From Micrasema longulum (Eukaryota > Arthropoda > Insecta > Trichoptera > Brachycentridae), in NCBI GenBank assembly GCA_022494885.1, contig JAGVSM010002664.1, forward strand, positions 186,001 through 250,000: 64,000 bases of DNA. Direction: 5' to 3'. Numbering within the stretch: the stretch's first letter is position 1; each line of letters begins with the position of its first letter. Made by a program: the position numbers and the translations under genes. Below, piece after piece: positions 40,735-51,660 of the stretch. Below the pieces are notes generated by a model. The model saw only the letters and a list, made by a program, of their open reading frames with translations, did not search any database and was not told the origin of the DNA.

Positions 40735-41395
40735 TCTTTATGCAACTGGCTCTAAGTTTTGCTTCTTTTTCGCGAAGCCAGATTCAAACCATATTTCTGC
40801 GATCAGTCTATCTGTTATGGCAGCGAATATAATATATCTAAATTTTCCGGAAGGACGTAGCTCTGGACGTTCTATCATTAAGACGGATATTGCCATTCTT
40901 CTTCGCGACCATATTGCAATTTCCTCGAGGCCAGATGATTCAAACCTTATTTGTGCGATCATTCTATCTGTTATGGCAGCGAATATAATATATCTAAATT
41001 TTCCGGTAGGACGTAGCTCTGGACGTTCTATCATTAAGACGGATATTGCCATTCTTCTTCGCGACCATATTGCAATTTCCTCGAGGCCAGATGATTCAAA
41101 CCATATTTCTGCGATCAGTCTATCTGTTATGGCAGCGAATATAATATATCTAAATTTTCCGGAAGGACGTAGCTCTGGACGTTCTATCATTAAGACGGAT
41201 ATTGCCATTCTTCTTCGCGACCATATTGCAATTTCCTCGAGGCCAGATGATTCAAACCTTATTTCTGCGATCAGTCTACCTGTTATAGCAGCGAATATAA
41301 TCTATCTAAATCTTCCGGAAGGACATAGCTCTGGACGTTCAATCATTAAGACGGATATTGCCATTCTCCTTCGTGACCATGTTGCAACTACACGA
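40735..41395 (+). repeat. 4 x 156-bp tandem repeat
   Basis: Unit landmarks gttatggcagcgaatataat, ggaaggacgtagctctggac, gacggatattgccattcttc, ttcgcgaccatattgcaatt and cctcgaggccagatgattca recur every 156 bp. Differences between units are few (e.g. ggtagg versus ggaagg in unit 2), so duplication is recent. Confidence 0.95.
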
Positions 41396-41818
41396 ACTGT
41401 AGTAAAATTGAATTTATTCGCAGTTTTTTGCATGCACAAAAGCCGTGGTAAAATGATAAATGCGGCAGCCTGTAGCTGGAAGATTCGCAGCTTCGCTGTT
41501 TCCGCCACGGCCAGAAAGGTGGCGCCGCCCGGAGACAGTAATAGAAACTCGATGCTGACTGAATATTTATGCCCCATCAACGCAACAACCACTCGTCACA
41601 AACTGCCAATGGCCAAAGGACAAACATATCACTGCGTACATATTAATAATACATCGCTGCTTAAATTCAAAAGGGCCACAAATCAAAAACCCGGAAATAT
41701 CGTTTTATTGCAAAAACGAGATTCTGTCATATTTTTTTATAAAAAAGATACTACCGAGGATTTAGCATTTAAAATGACCCAAATGCCGGTTCATGAAATA
41801 CTGTCGAGAAAAAAATAA
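40817..41818 (+). CDS. 333-codon open frame with four 156-bp tandem units, function unknown
   Basis: Four in-frame units of 52 codons start at 40817, 40973, 41129 and 41285. Each begins MAANIIYLN(F/L)PEGRSSG and continues RSIIKTDIAILLRDHIAISS. Units 1-3 are nearly identical at DNA level; unit 4 is shortened. About 140 non-repeated codons follow, with SRGKMINAAACSWKIRSFAV, PPGDSNRNSMLTEYLCPINA, NQKPGNIVLLQKRDSVIFFY and MTQMPVHEILSRKK-stop. No signal peptide or domain is recognised. The opposite strand is also largely open across the units (MAISVLMIERPELRPSGKFR), so neither strand is proven coding. A low-copy repeat is equally possible. Confidence 0.35.
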   Translation: MAANIIYLNFPEGRSSGRSIIKTDIAILLRDHIAISSRPDDSNLICAIILSVMAANIIYLNFPVGRSSGRSIIKTDIAILLRDHIAISSRPDDSNHISAISLSVMAANIIYLNFPEGRSSGRSIIKTDIAILLRDHIAISSRPDDSNLISAISLPVIAANIIYLNLPEGHSSGRSIIKTDIAILLRDHVATTRTVVKLNLFAVFCMHKSRGKMINAAACSWKIRSFAVSATARKVAPPGDSNRNSMLTEYLCPINATTTRHKLPMAKGQTYHCVHINNTSLLKFKRATNQKPGNIVLLQKRDSVIFFYKKDTTEDLAFKMTQMPVHEILSRKK

Positions 41819-41853
41819 TCTTTGTACTTATAAGTAACATATTTTTATTTTTT

Positions 41854-42489
41854 TTAATTGAACGTAGTTATGCAGAAAGCAGCAAGTCCACAATTTTGGA
41901 AAAATTAGATTTTGGTGTTATCGAATTCAGGGTGGTCGATTGTATGTTCTGTTAAAGACAGCCAGGCCACTTTCCGACAAAAAACTGTAATAATCACCTT
42001 CTGAAAATTTCATGATGTCAAAGTGTCATAAAAATTAATGTCACCTCGTACATTCAGAGTTTGTATGAGGTTTCATTCAATATTAGATCTGGCCGTCATT
42101 ATAATCATTAAATCTGGTAAAATTCATAATAAAATATAAAAAGGCGGCCTCCGTGGTGTAGTGGTCAAGACGCTTGACTCACGCACGGAAGGTTCCGGGT
42201 TCGATTCCCGGTGAGAACACAAAAATTTAAAAATGTGATTTTTCTCAAGCCTGGGTGCTCTGTGATGTAATTCACCACTGTAATTAGGCCTCCTGGCCTG
42301 TTGTAAAATTTTTTTTTTTTTTTTGTATTATAAAAAAACTAATGCATGCATTATTTATCATTTGCCAAAGTAAAAAACATTCCAACTTTTGTGTAGAATC
42401 GATTATTCATTCTCTTCACAAAAGTGCTATATTATCTTTGTTTCACTTTTTTACAGCTGGCTGCTTTCTGCATAACTACGTTCAATTGA
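41854..42489. mobile_element. Inverted-repeat-bounded segment (TGCAGAAAGCAGC type)
   Basis: Left ttaattgaacgtagttatgc agaaagcagc; right gctgctttctgcataactac gttcaattgaa: about 30 bp, nearly perfect. Related sequence lies at 47310-47480, 47570-47600 and 48120-48150. It contains a family B SINE. The left repeat starts 36 bp after the stop of the 333-codon frame. Element type unknown. Confidence 0.55.
42143..42325 (+). repeat. SINE family B, plus strand, well preserved
   Basis: ggcggcctccgtggtgtagt, ggtcaagacgcttgactcac, ccgggttcgattcccggtga, ctgggtgctctgtgatgtaa, ggcctcctggcctgttgt, then a T/A homopolymer. The cleanest copy of the family in the window. Confidence 0.85.
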
Positions 42490-42499
42490 AGCCTTCCCA

Positions 42500-43850
42500 C
42501 CATTAATGAGCTATGTTAAATTTGGGCAGTAATCAATTTTACTGTAAGATTAATACCCTCCGCTAAGATTCATCCAAAATTAAATTAAAGTTTCATTTTG
42601 AAACATTTGTTGTAGTGAGCTATCGCATGATAATTCTATCAATTATGTTTTTTTTGGCGCCTCCCCTGGCAATAGTTCGCACCTCCCGGGTTGGAAACCG
42701 TCGCTCTAAGGTACAGATATGTATTTGAATATTTAATATATATATGTATTTACAAATATAGCAAACAGTATTTTTTTTATTTTTTTTATTTAGGAAACAT
42801 ACAGTACAGTTACAAAGTTGAATATTTTACACAATTAGACTTAACTCTAATGGACCAGTGAAGTTTTCATATTATAAAGCAATTATACGTAAGGTTAATT
42901 ATGAAAGTATAAAAACGAGAAGGAAAAAGAAAAACATAAATGAAAGTTGTTTAAAAATTAAAATTTAAGTAAAAAAAAGTTATTTTAAAGTTTGTAGTTT
43001 GTATTTAGTATTAACAAATGGAAATAATATTAAAAAGTAAAGAAAAATTGTAAAAGTAATTAAAAGTTAAGAATAAAAAACATGCTCTGATGTAAAAATA
43101 AAATAAAATAGTAATAACATTTTTAAAAAAAGGAAAAACATAAATATACACATACATATTTTATGTGATTCAAAGAAACGATGAGAAGAATCTTTAAGTG
43201 AAATATAAGACAATAAATTTAAGTCAATTTAAAAAACATCTTCAAAATTAATGACACATTATAGTAAGAGCAGCAATATATTGATTTTATATACATATAT
43301 AATATAAGTAATTAAAAGTAGTTTAAAAGTATAAAATCATGCCAATGCAACAGAGAATAAAGAAAGAATAACAAGTATAGCAAGTAATCTCGTGACATTT
43401 TGACTACGAGAAAGCTAAGACATTTTCATGAGTCACAAAGAAAGCGCTCATAGAAATTTCCCACAAGAGATAGATAACATACGAAATTTTCACGAGAAGA
43501 GAGCTAAGCAGGAAACATTAAACGAACACTTCATTATTATTTACGGAACTTTCGCGCGCTCGAGTAAAATGAAGAGTAGACGTAGTTATCTGCGTGAAAT
43601 AGAATCAGAATCCTTGACGATTGTTTTCCCCTCGATGACTACACGTGGGGGAAAATCCTGAAAAATTATAATCGAGTGGGGACATGTCGGACATCTAGAT
43701 ATTATACGCAGCGACCGACCGAAGTTTCGGAAACTTCTATATTGTAAATCCGACTTTAGTCGAAAATGAGTTAAGTACTGAAAAGTATTAAGTTACCTAT
43801 ATTTTTATGTGTTAAAATATTGCATCTCCTAGGCCTACCAATCCAAAGAT
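42500..43850. other. AT-rich stretch; T-rich retroelement-type tail at 42770
   Basis: A T-rich run at 42768-42795 resembles a minus-strand poly(A) tail. The rest, including the frame at 43428-43661, shows nothing recognisable. Confidence 0.4.
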
Positions 43851-43851
43851 A

Positions 43852-44235
43852 TACAGAGTGTTCTTTGAACCCTGTCACATCCGAAACCACGATGATCAGT
43901 ATGAGCAAGAAGACATATTGGCTAATTAAAATAAATTTTTAGAGCGAATAAAATTTACAAAAATAACATATTAAAAAAAAAAATATTGCTTACTTCTGCA
44001 GGGTATAAAGGAGAAGGGGAGAGGGGGGAGTCTGATATACCGTCAACCGCGCGGCGGCGCACCCCTCGCTTCTCCCCTGCAGAAGTACGCAACCATTTGT
44101 TTTTTCAATATTTTCTTTTAAAAATATGTAAAAACCGTTCGTTCTAAATATTTTTTTAAATATGCTAATATGCCTTCTTGCCCATACTGATCATCGTGGT
44201 TTCGGATGTGACAAGGGTTTAAAGAACATCCTGTA
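43852..44235. mobile_element. MITE family B, TA-flanked palindromic element, copy 1
   Basis: TA at 43850-43851 and 44236-44237. Left arm tacagagtgttctttgaacc, ctgtcacatccgaaaccacg, atgatcagtatgagcaagaa; the right arm is its inverse (ttcttgcccatactgatcat, cgtggtttcggatgtgacaa). The inverted similarity continues inward to a GC-rich centre (gagaggggggagtctgat). 384 bp; Tc1/mariner-type target and ends. Confidence 0.85.
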
Positions 44236-44479
44236 TACTTATTAAAATATGTGGTAAATCCTGTAGACAATATTTTTAAAAGCACAGATATAGTATCTCC
44301 ACAACAATATATTTATCTTTATGGCAAACAAAAGGCCGAGCCAAAATATTGTATTAACATCAGATACAAAACTTTATTTCTATTATATAAAACCTAATCT
44401 TCCAAGATGTGCAAAACTTCAAGTGCGATTTTCTCAGTATTATGATTTATGGAGGTACAATATTTTAGTTCGAAGCCAT

Positions 44480-44760
44480 CGATATAATATGGTATAATAA
44501 AGTTTTTTTTTTTTAATTTCAAGTACTTATCGTATCACTAGCGTTATGATTTTAAACAGTTTTGTGTTTGTGAAATTACTCCGCGTGTGACGTCTCAAGT
44601 TTCTTTCAGGTCAGTTCCGCCGATTGGTCCGTTGACGGTACGTAAACCGGAAATCTTCCACAATAATCTTATCATTGGTTGATTCATATGAACTAGTGAC
44701 GTCGTTAAATGTATTTAGTTTTACTAAAATAACTTTTGAGTTTTTCATATATATTTAACG
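44480..44760 (+). mobile_element. MITE family G, left part
   Basis: aagtacttatcgtatcacta gcgttatg, tgacgtctcaagtttctttc, attggtccgttgacggtacg, taaaccggaaatcttccaca, cattggttgattcatatgaa, gtgacgtcgtt. The right end lies about 600 bp on, at 45385. Confidence 0.6.
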
Positions 44761-45384
44761 TACAGAATACTGTTTTTTTTTTAATGTTATGTATTGTTAT
44801 ATTAAATGTTTTAAAAAATCTCTTTTGGATTAAAGCGGAAAAAAAACAATTATTTAAGAAAATGTCATATATTCACGAGTATTGATTTTTAAACAAGCAT
44901 GTTTTTTATTTAGTATTTTGTGTTCATCGTAATAATAATTAATAGAGTGTAATTGAAATGCACAGTACAAATTATATCGGAAAAAATATGTATACACACT
45001 TATTGACAAAAAATAAATCTTGTTATTTATATACTTAAAACAATATTCACAACTCCGCATTCTAGTTCTAGAATAATTGACTATAAAAAATACATTATTT
45101 CAAATTTAAATTGCCCCTTGTTCTTGGAAGGACTATAATTAGTAAAATGCAACATTTTAAAAATGATTTGAAAAATTAAAAATAATGAAACAAAGTATTT
45201 TAGTAAATTAATATTACATTTTTATTGTATTTTTTTTATATACACAACTCTCTAATCCAAATGAATCATTTTTTAGTTGAAATTTAAAACTTTTTTAAAA
45301 TGAACATTCTGTAGATTTTAAATGCGTTAGTGTGAGTTTTCAGAACGCGCCAGCTTAAGTTAAACCACCAGTAATGCTCTCATA

Positions 45385-45445
45385 TTTACCGCGCGTAAGT
45401 GAACATTTTTGTATCCAATTACCCGTAGGGTTGAACTTCCTCATT
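45385..45445 (+). mobile_element. MITE family G, right end after insertion
   Basis: tttaccgcgcgtaagtgaac, atttttgtatccaattaccc, gtagggttgaacttcctcat. The 44760-45385 insert is AT-rich and unassigned. Confidence 0.55.
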
Positions 45446-45447
45446 CA

Positions 45448-45545
45448 TCATCAGTATTCCCTTATCCGCATCTATTGGTGCAAAGGGTACTGCATCGGTA
45501 CTCACTTTCCAGCGTATTTTTTTAGCCATTTTCAGTGGTTCGCTG
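45448..45545 (-). repeat. SINE family C tail fragment
   Basis: ggtgcaaagggtactgcatc, ggtactcactttccagcgta: the reversed end of the family C tail. Confidence 0.5.
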
Positions 45546-45584
45546 ATGGAGATTCGTACTAACACTAACTTATAATAAGATTTC

Positions 45585-45800
45585 CGGTAAACGGTACGTC
45601 AACGGACCAATCGGCAGAGACTGGCCGAGAAGAAGCGGAAGAGATCTTGAGACGTCACAAGAGAGGTAATTTCAGAAAAACAATACTTAAAAAAAATAAA
45701 TAGCGCTGATAAAACGATATTTCTTTTTTTTAAATGGGCTTAGTTAACAGAGTCTATTAACAAAAAAAAATTATTAAAAAACCACTGGACTTTCTCATTA
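45585..45800 (-). mobile_element. MITE family G, truncated
   Basis: ggtacgtcaacggaccaatc, ggcagagactggccgagaag, gagacgtcacaagagaggta, tagcgctgataaaacgatat, ending ccactggactttctcattat. Confidence 0.6.
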
Positions 45801-45835
45801 TGAATACATTCAATTTTCGTGTGAATCTCGGCAAT

Positions 45836-46092
45836 GTCAGCCTCGTGGTGTAAAGGTCAGCGCGTTTGCCTACCATGCAAGAGGTCTCAGGTCCGATTCC
45901 CGACATGGTTGATATGAAATATTAATTTAAAAGGGTGTTTTCACACTAGAATATTTCATAGTCCCTGGACTGGCACCTGAAGCGTAAGTAAGACTGATCG
46001 TCTTACTTTCATGTAACAAAAAAAATATCAAGATTCGTTGCGATTGATGCACTAATGCAGTGCCCTATGCACCATTAGGTGCGGAAAGGTAA
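45836..46092 (+). repeat. SINE family C, full-length, plus strand
   Basis: Head gtcagcctcgtggtgtaaag, ctaccatgcaagaggtctca, ccgattcccgacatggttga, then ttaaaagggtgttttcacac, ccctggactggcacctgaag and cagtgccctatgcaccatta. Shows the uninterrupted order used to diagnose the split copy at 35600-36500. Confidence 0.85.
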
Positions 46093-46094
46093 TT

Positions 46095-46450
46095 ATTTTT
46101 TTCAATTCAATTAATTTATTTGAAATAATACATACATTACAAACTAAAAATTTAAGTCAAAATAGTAGGAGAATCCTGCTCCGGAAAACCCCTTCGGACA
46201 CATGGAACAGATCAACATCCAGAGCGATGTTGTTCAGCATAGCGGTAGCTTCCAACGGCAGGGTGGTCCTGTATATCGGAATATAAAACAATCTATGCTG
46301 ACGCTGTCTTAGGTCGCTGATAATTATCAGGAACATACGAACCAATGCTCATCATAATCTCAGAATTATCGATCATACCGCGCAACAATCGATAAAAATG
46401 TGTAGTCAAATACGCATTCCTCGATGATGATGATGTAAATCTAGTCTGCG
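46095..46450 (-). pseudogene. Jockey-like retroelement C-terminus (VSEGVFR type), copy 2
   Basis: The minus strand reads DLRQRQHRLFYIPIYRTTLP, then LEATAMLNNIALDVDLFHVS and EGVFRSRILLLF-stop at 46157. A T-rich start is at 46095-46115. [FL]xIPxxRTxLP...DVD[LI]F is the terminal pattern of jockey-type ORF2 proteins. 5'-truncated. Confidence 0.65.
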
Positions 46451-46554
46451 AATTTGAGATGCGTCAATTTCACTCAACTTATCAGATGGAAGTTTCTCGA
46501 AGTCTCCAGACTATTTGAAATTATCCAGAGATTCCTTGACCCCGTCCCAATATC

Positions 46555-46720
46555 GCTGGTCCCGCACTGCCGAGGTGAAGGCGACAGTGTCACTTAGTAG
46601 AAGTCGCCGCGGCGGATCGGCGGCTGCGGCGAGAGGCGGAGGTGATGGGGTGAGACTTTTGCCACAATGTCGCGATTTAGCGACGGTTCACCTTTCAACT
46701 CGCGGCTATATTTGGAAGGG
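46555..46720. other. CpG-rich patch
   Basis: aagtcgccgcggcggatcgg, cggctgcggcgagaggcgga and neighbours are GC-rich in AT-rich DNA. No convincing exon on either strand. Confidence 0.3.
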
Positions 46721-47309
46721 AGCATTAACCAACTTACGGGAGTACAGAAATAAACTATGTCTCTGAACCTGATTTGGGAGCAGCGAGCGTAATTCGAAGC
46801 AGGAAGGAACGAATACAAAAAGAAGATTCATCAAAGGGATCAATATCACCAGAGGTATATAAACGAACAACCCCGTTAGTATGTTTGTACATATCAGCCG
46901 CATCACTTGATGGTTAAAAATGACAAAAAAAGCTGAGAATATTATGCACAAATCCAAGGAGAGGCAGTAGGCTAGCGACCACGCGTGAGTTAGGTATTTT
47001 ATACAATGCACAAAAGAACGATTTTCGTAGGTGGATGTATCAACACCTCAAGCGACGCGACGTCCGCCCGGCAGCAATGTTTATCTCAAACGATTTTTTT
47101 TAAGATTTGCGTTGGGCAGTAAATAATTATTCACTCGGTTCACATCATAAAATTTTATATGAAAATCTCTCACGGCAAAATCATTAGAATGACGGAACAC
47201 AAACATATTTATTATTTTTTTTATTGACTTAATAATGTTCTTCGTACTTTTCTTTAGTATTAGCGAAGATTTAATTTTTATTTTAAGGCAACATCCTTGT
47301 AAGACTTTT

Positions 47310-47480
47310 AATTAATCGTAGTTATGCAGAAAGCAGCCAGCCCTAAGTGCTATTATGTCAGTTTCATTTTTCTATAAAAATGAAACTGACATAATAGCAC
47401 TTTTGTGAAAAGAGCGCATAATCAGATCTACACAACAGTTGGAATGTTTTTTACTTTGACAAGCAATGATAAATAATGCA
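47310..47480 (+). repeat. TGCAGAAAGCAGC-type repeat with internal hairpin
   Basis: cgtagttatgcagaaagcag, then a near-perfect hairpin (agtgctattatgtcagtttc attttt and its inverse, 47347-47402), then aacagttggaatgtttttta. The latter also appears reversed at 42365-42400. Confidence 0.65.
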
Positions 47481-47489
47481 TACATATAA

Positions 47490-49000
47490 TAAAAAAGAAG
47501 AATTTTAATATGCATTTTACAAATTTTAATGATGTTTAAAGCCAGGTTGACCAAGCCATCTAGGATGTCCATTTTGCAGAAAACAGCCAGCCGTAGTAAA
47601 ACTTTGATGTGTATTGTGTCATTATGTAGTAAACATAATACCAAATACTCACTCATGTTCCACGGCTACACTTAGATTTATTTAATTTATCTTTACACAA
47701 GTTAAAATCATTACTTTTAATCACTTCTTTTCTAAATTATAAAAATGTTATACTTGTTTTATTGTTAATACTATGATACATCGCCTCTGTTACTTCAATA
47801 CTTTGCATATTTAAACTCATTATTTATTGTTAATTTGCTGCATACCTATGTTAAAATTTCTTATTTAATTTTCATTTATTATTTCTTTATTTTCTGCTGA
47901 TTTTATTTTATGTATCTATATTTTCTATACTTGTGTACAGGTGTTTTGTTTCATTATAATTATTTTTCAATATTATTTTATACTTTGTCAAAGGCGTAAG
48001 CTGTCGAAATAAGTAGTGTTATTTTATATTGATATTAGGCTACTTAATTGTAAATCACTTAATTCATAATTTAACGATGTGTTAAATAAATTCTGCAGGT
48101 TTTTTAAAGTTCGGCTGACCACACAACCTAAAATACGCATTTTGCAGAAAACAGTTAGATCTAATATCGAAAGATACTGGGATTTTACTATGATATATGC
48201 CAGAAGTTATGCCCACAATACACCTCGTTTTCCTAATTAGCGATCTTAACGGTACACTTATTCGAAATCGGCATACAACTTTTTGCAAATAATACGACGT
48301 AGAATGAAATGATTCAGTATTTTTACTCGGTGCTATGTTTTGCCAAGCGTTTTAATAATCACACACGCCGTTGCTTGAGTCGTGTAGTTAAAAACATAGT
48401 AACATCTGTTCAATGCAGAATTCTCCGAGTATTTTTTATCATTTGGCTGAGTTGAACAGCCGACCTCTCCAGAGGTAATTAGATAGGTAGTTATTTTTCA
48501 TAATAAACCCAATGAACGGTATGTAATAATATACGACATTTTCTCAGAGAAATTTATATTTTGTGCCCCCCCTGGATGAACAGTTAAGTTCTCTAAAACG
48601 AAAGCCATTTTCAGAAAGAGTACAAGTTTGGATTTTGTCCAAGGGAAGAGACCATTGCAGAAGACTGCTGCGACATATTGCATAGATTTTATATACTATT
48701 AGGCGTGTTGTCCAGATGTTTATTGAAATATATGTTTATGTAATAATTTTCTATTTTTATTTTTGCTATTACTTAATCATTTCCATGCACGTTGTATCCT
48801 AACGTAATATTTTTTAATATTTTTTTCCCGCTAAATATCAAAACACGCTAAATGTCGAAAAACATAGCTACCCCGGAAATCAGAAATATGTTGCCGGTTG
48901 TCACAACAACGTAACTTATTAATCTCTGGCGTTGCAAAATACACGTTCGTTTTTATTGAAAACAATTTTACATACCTATTCGACTAAATTCGCCGTACGA
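47490..49000. other. AT-rich stretch, little recognised
   Basis: Weak matches to the TGCAGAAAGCAGC repeat (tttgcagaaaacagccagcc at 47572, tttgcagaaaacagttagat at 48138). No gene seen. Confidence 0.4.
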
Positions 49001-49014
49001 TTAAATGGTTGAAT

Positions 49015-49460
49015 TTTTACCATGTGTACATCTAATTTCCCGTAGAACTGTTCGTCCTCATTAACAACCTAATTTTTTTTTTAAAAACAGCGTTAGAGTT
49101 CTGTGTGTGAAATAGAACCAGAACCCTAGACGAGTGTTTTTTTTAAAAGCCTTTTTTATATTTCGATACTACGCAAGGCTTTACATTACGCCGCTTTTAA
49201 GCGTGGGCGTAATGGGAATGATTTAATTTATGCGTCTGTAGAGAGAAGAGACGGGATCATTATAAATCTACCCCATGACGTCACCGCCGCGTCATTTCGC
49301 AGACGATGATACAGCCCAATTATGGATAGGCGACAGACGTTTATCACAAAGCCACCTCGGGACGTATCACCCGGCTAAACTTGACCGTGGAGTACTGGCA
49401 GAGCACGGATTGACGATGAGAATGGCTTGTGTCGATATGGAGGAGGTGTTAAAAGAATGA
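49015..49460. other. Unassigned, moderately GC-rich end
   Basis: 49275-49460 holds an open 61-codon frame (LDRGVLAEHGLTMRMACVDM) with no family assignment. 49015-49055 weakly resembles the right end of MITE G. Confidence 0.3.
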
Positions 49461-49614
49461 GAAAATATGAAGGATGCCGCATCGTGGGATGAAATCACCG
49501 TCCATATAAAGTATATTGTATTTATGTACGTTCGTAATCGACGGAATTGGCGAAATTTGCAAAAACTTGACGAAAAACTCATTTTAATGAAGTGTTTAAA
49601 TATAATAGATGGAA

Positions 49615-50062
49615 CAATGTTTGATTATGCCCAAATGCTTGCAGACTGGCTGAATTTCCTCCATAGGGAGTTGTTCATATTTAAATTTATTTCAACAGAG
49701 AGCGAAAACATTTTTGAGAAGGGAATATGGAAATCTAGGCATTTACAGGGCTTATGACCTGTCATTGGCTGGTTTAAGTGGCCACTTTATACACTGTGTA
49801 ACATTCACCATTCTGCCCATGTTTGACCATCCACGTTTCCTTAACTCTTCCATCTGTTGACTTTTGTGAAGTAAAAGAGCTAAACCTTTATCACGGGGGT
49901 GAGATTCATCCGGCTGAACCAAATCACCTACTAGGCAACGCTTAAAAACAATTTTCCAATTTTTATACTTCTTCTTTTACCAGGTAGTAAATTCAACAAT
50001 ATAAATGTTAGACTTCCATATTCCTTTTTCAAAAATGTTTTCCCTCTCTGTTGAAATAAAAT
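49615..50062. mobile_element. MITE family A, complete copy
   Basis: The companion block (gcccaaatgcttgcagactg, gctgaatttcctccatag) is followed by the left end tttatttcaacagagagcga, aaacatttttgagaagggaa, tatggaaatctaggcattta. The right end (ttccatattcctttttcaaa, aatgttttccctctctgttg aaataaa) is its inverse over about 50 bp. TTAAAT flanks both sides. Interior non-coding. The best-preserved copy. Confidence 0.8.
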
Positions 50063-50449
50063 TAAATAATAGATGGATCTATCAGTAAATTAACACTAGG
50101 CCTCAATAGGGAAATATCTTTTTTTTTAAATTTTTTTAAGTAATAATATATTAGATGAAAAAAGCTGAAGGTAAACTATAAAAATAGTTTAATTTCACAA
50201 TTCATAGGTTTGTTTTAGAGCCACGATTTCAGTGGAAAGAGTTATCTTCAATTGTCTGTAGAGTAAAATCAAATTCCCTGGGTAAAAAATGTAATATTCA
50301 TATAAAATATATTTTTAGACATATTCAATGATAGGTTTCTGACGATAATACCTTAAATATTTACATAAATATAGAAATTTTCGTACAGATAGTTTGATTT
50401 ATATTTAGAGACAGTAGAGAAATATCAGATTTAAAAATAACATTTTTAA

Positions 50450-50828
50450 AGTAATAAAGGTCTATGAAATACTGTCCAGTAAAAAAATATTTTTTGTTAT
50501 TTTTTAGAGACATTTTAAAAAAAAAATTTGAATTCCCGCAAAAACGGCCATTTTATTGGGCACGCCCCTAATACGTCACGATTCATGTTTATTTGTTCCT
50601 GACCATTGAAATTTGTTTACAACATTGTTACGAATCTTGACGTTACAACTATCAAGGCCAAACGTGTCGCGTTTTTATAGTGACATATTTGAAAAAAAAA
50701 TATTTAAAAAATGTATATATGATACATTTCTCCACAACATCCATATTAATTTAAAAAATACAATTAATCCATTTCATATATTTTTATCGATATTCGTAGT
50801 ATGTGATATTTCCCTATTGTTGAATTGT
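50450..50828. repeat. Repeat family H, copy 3
   Basis: gtctatgaaatactgtccag, cccctaatacgtcacgattc, actatcaaggccaaacgtgt cgcgtttt, atcgatattcgtagtatgtg. Most complete copy. Confidence 0.65.
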
Positions 50829-50877
50829 GGACTGTATGAAATAACTATAAAATGACTGCTTAAATAAATAGACCGAT

Positions 50878-50966
50878 CGTTTGTTCGGTTTCGGTTTTGG
50901 CCGGTTTCGGCGGATAAAACGAGTTTCGGCCACGGTTTTGATTTCGGCCTAAAATTGGCCGAAACA
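50878..50966. repeat. TTTCGG-rich short repeat
   Basis: ttgttcggtttcggttttgg, ccggtttcggcggataaaac, gagtttcggccacggttttg. Similar TTTCGGC clusters occur at 52675-52760 and 12455-12500. Confidence 0.5.
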
Positions 50967-51288
50967 GCGCTTAAAATCTTCTTGGGTTATCCCCGATCAC
51001 TGGGGACTTGGCAATTTTTATCAGGTCATGGTAAATCTGATGATAAATCATTTGTTTTCAATATTGTTGATTCCCCTTCGTGCTGCTGCGGATATCCTAA
51101 TCAACCCTCAGAACACATTTTGTGGGCTTGTCCCTTTCCCGCTCTCTATGATTACCGAATAGAGTTTTTCGCTACTACCCGTGGCCCTGTTATAGGTCCT
51201 GTCGCATATACAGATCTGGTGGCTTCCAAAAAGAATTTATATATTATCTTCGCTAAAACGTTTTTAATCTCTGTTGTAATATGTTAAC
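50955..51288 (+). pseudogene. Non-LTR retrotransposon C-terminal (post-RNase H) fragment
   Basis: Reads GTWQFLSGHGKSDDKSFVFN, then IVDSPSCCCGYPNQPSEHIL and WACPFPALYDYR. The TGHG-like turn followed by DSP-x-C-x-CG-x-x-x-Q-x-x-x-H-[IL]-x-x-x-C-P is the C-terminal zinc motif of R1/LOA/I-type ORF2. Open for 110 codons but lacking everything upstream. Confidence 0.7.
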
Positions 51289-51660
51289 ATTTTTCAACCT
51301 TAATAGATTTGGTATCTGGGTTTTTTTTTATTGTTAAGGGCAACGTAATATTAGCTATATTTAAGATGTAGCAAGTACAGGAATGATGTGTATATTTGAA
51401 TACATCGTGATAACCACGGCAATTTTTCAGTGTTTTATGCAAATAAATGATAAGGCATATAAAAATATTTTTTAATGTATACAATGGTTTTTTCCTGTGG
51501 TCAAATGATAAGAAATGACGCAGAAAAGGGGTTTTTCATGGATATTTTTTTTTATCAAACCGCGACAGGAAAAACTAACTCATCCCTGAAGAAAATCAGC
51601 TTAATGCTAAAATATATTTTTATTAATGAATATAGTAGTTATTAGTAGGTATTAATAAAG

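Noticed and set aside
40738..41208. Minus-strand 156-codon frame across the tandem units
   Set aside because: Not listed as a gene, because a unit length divisible by three makes any stop-free frame long, and unit 4 carries a stop in this frame. Kept only as a caveat to the plus-strand frame.
42143..42225. Functional tRNA gene at the SINE B head
   Set aside because: The same head is followed by the same non-tRNA body and A/T tail in three other copies, and the anticodon stem pairs poorly.
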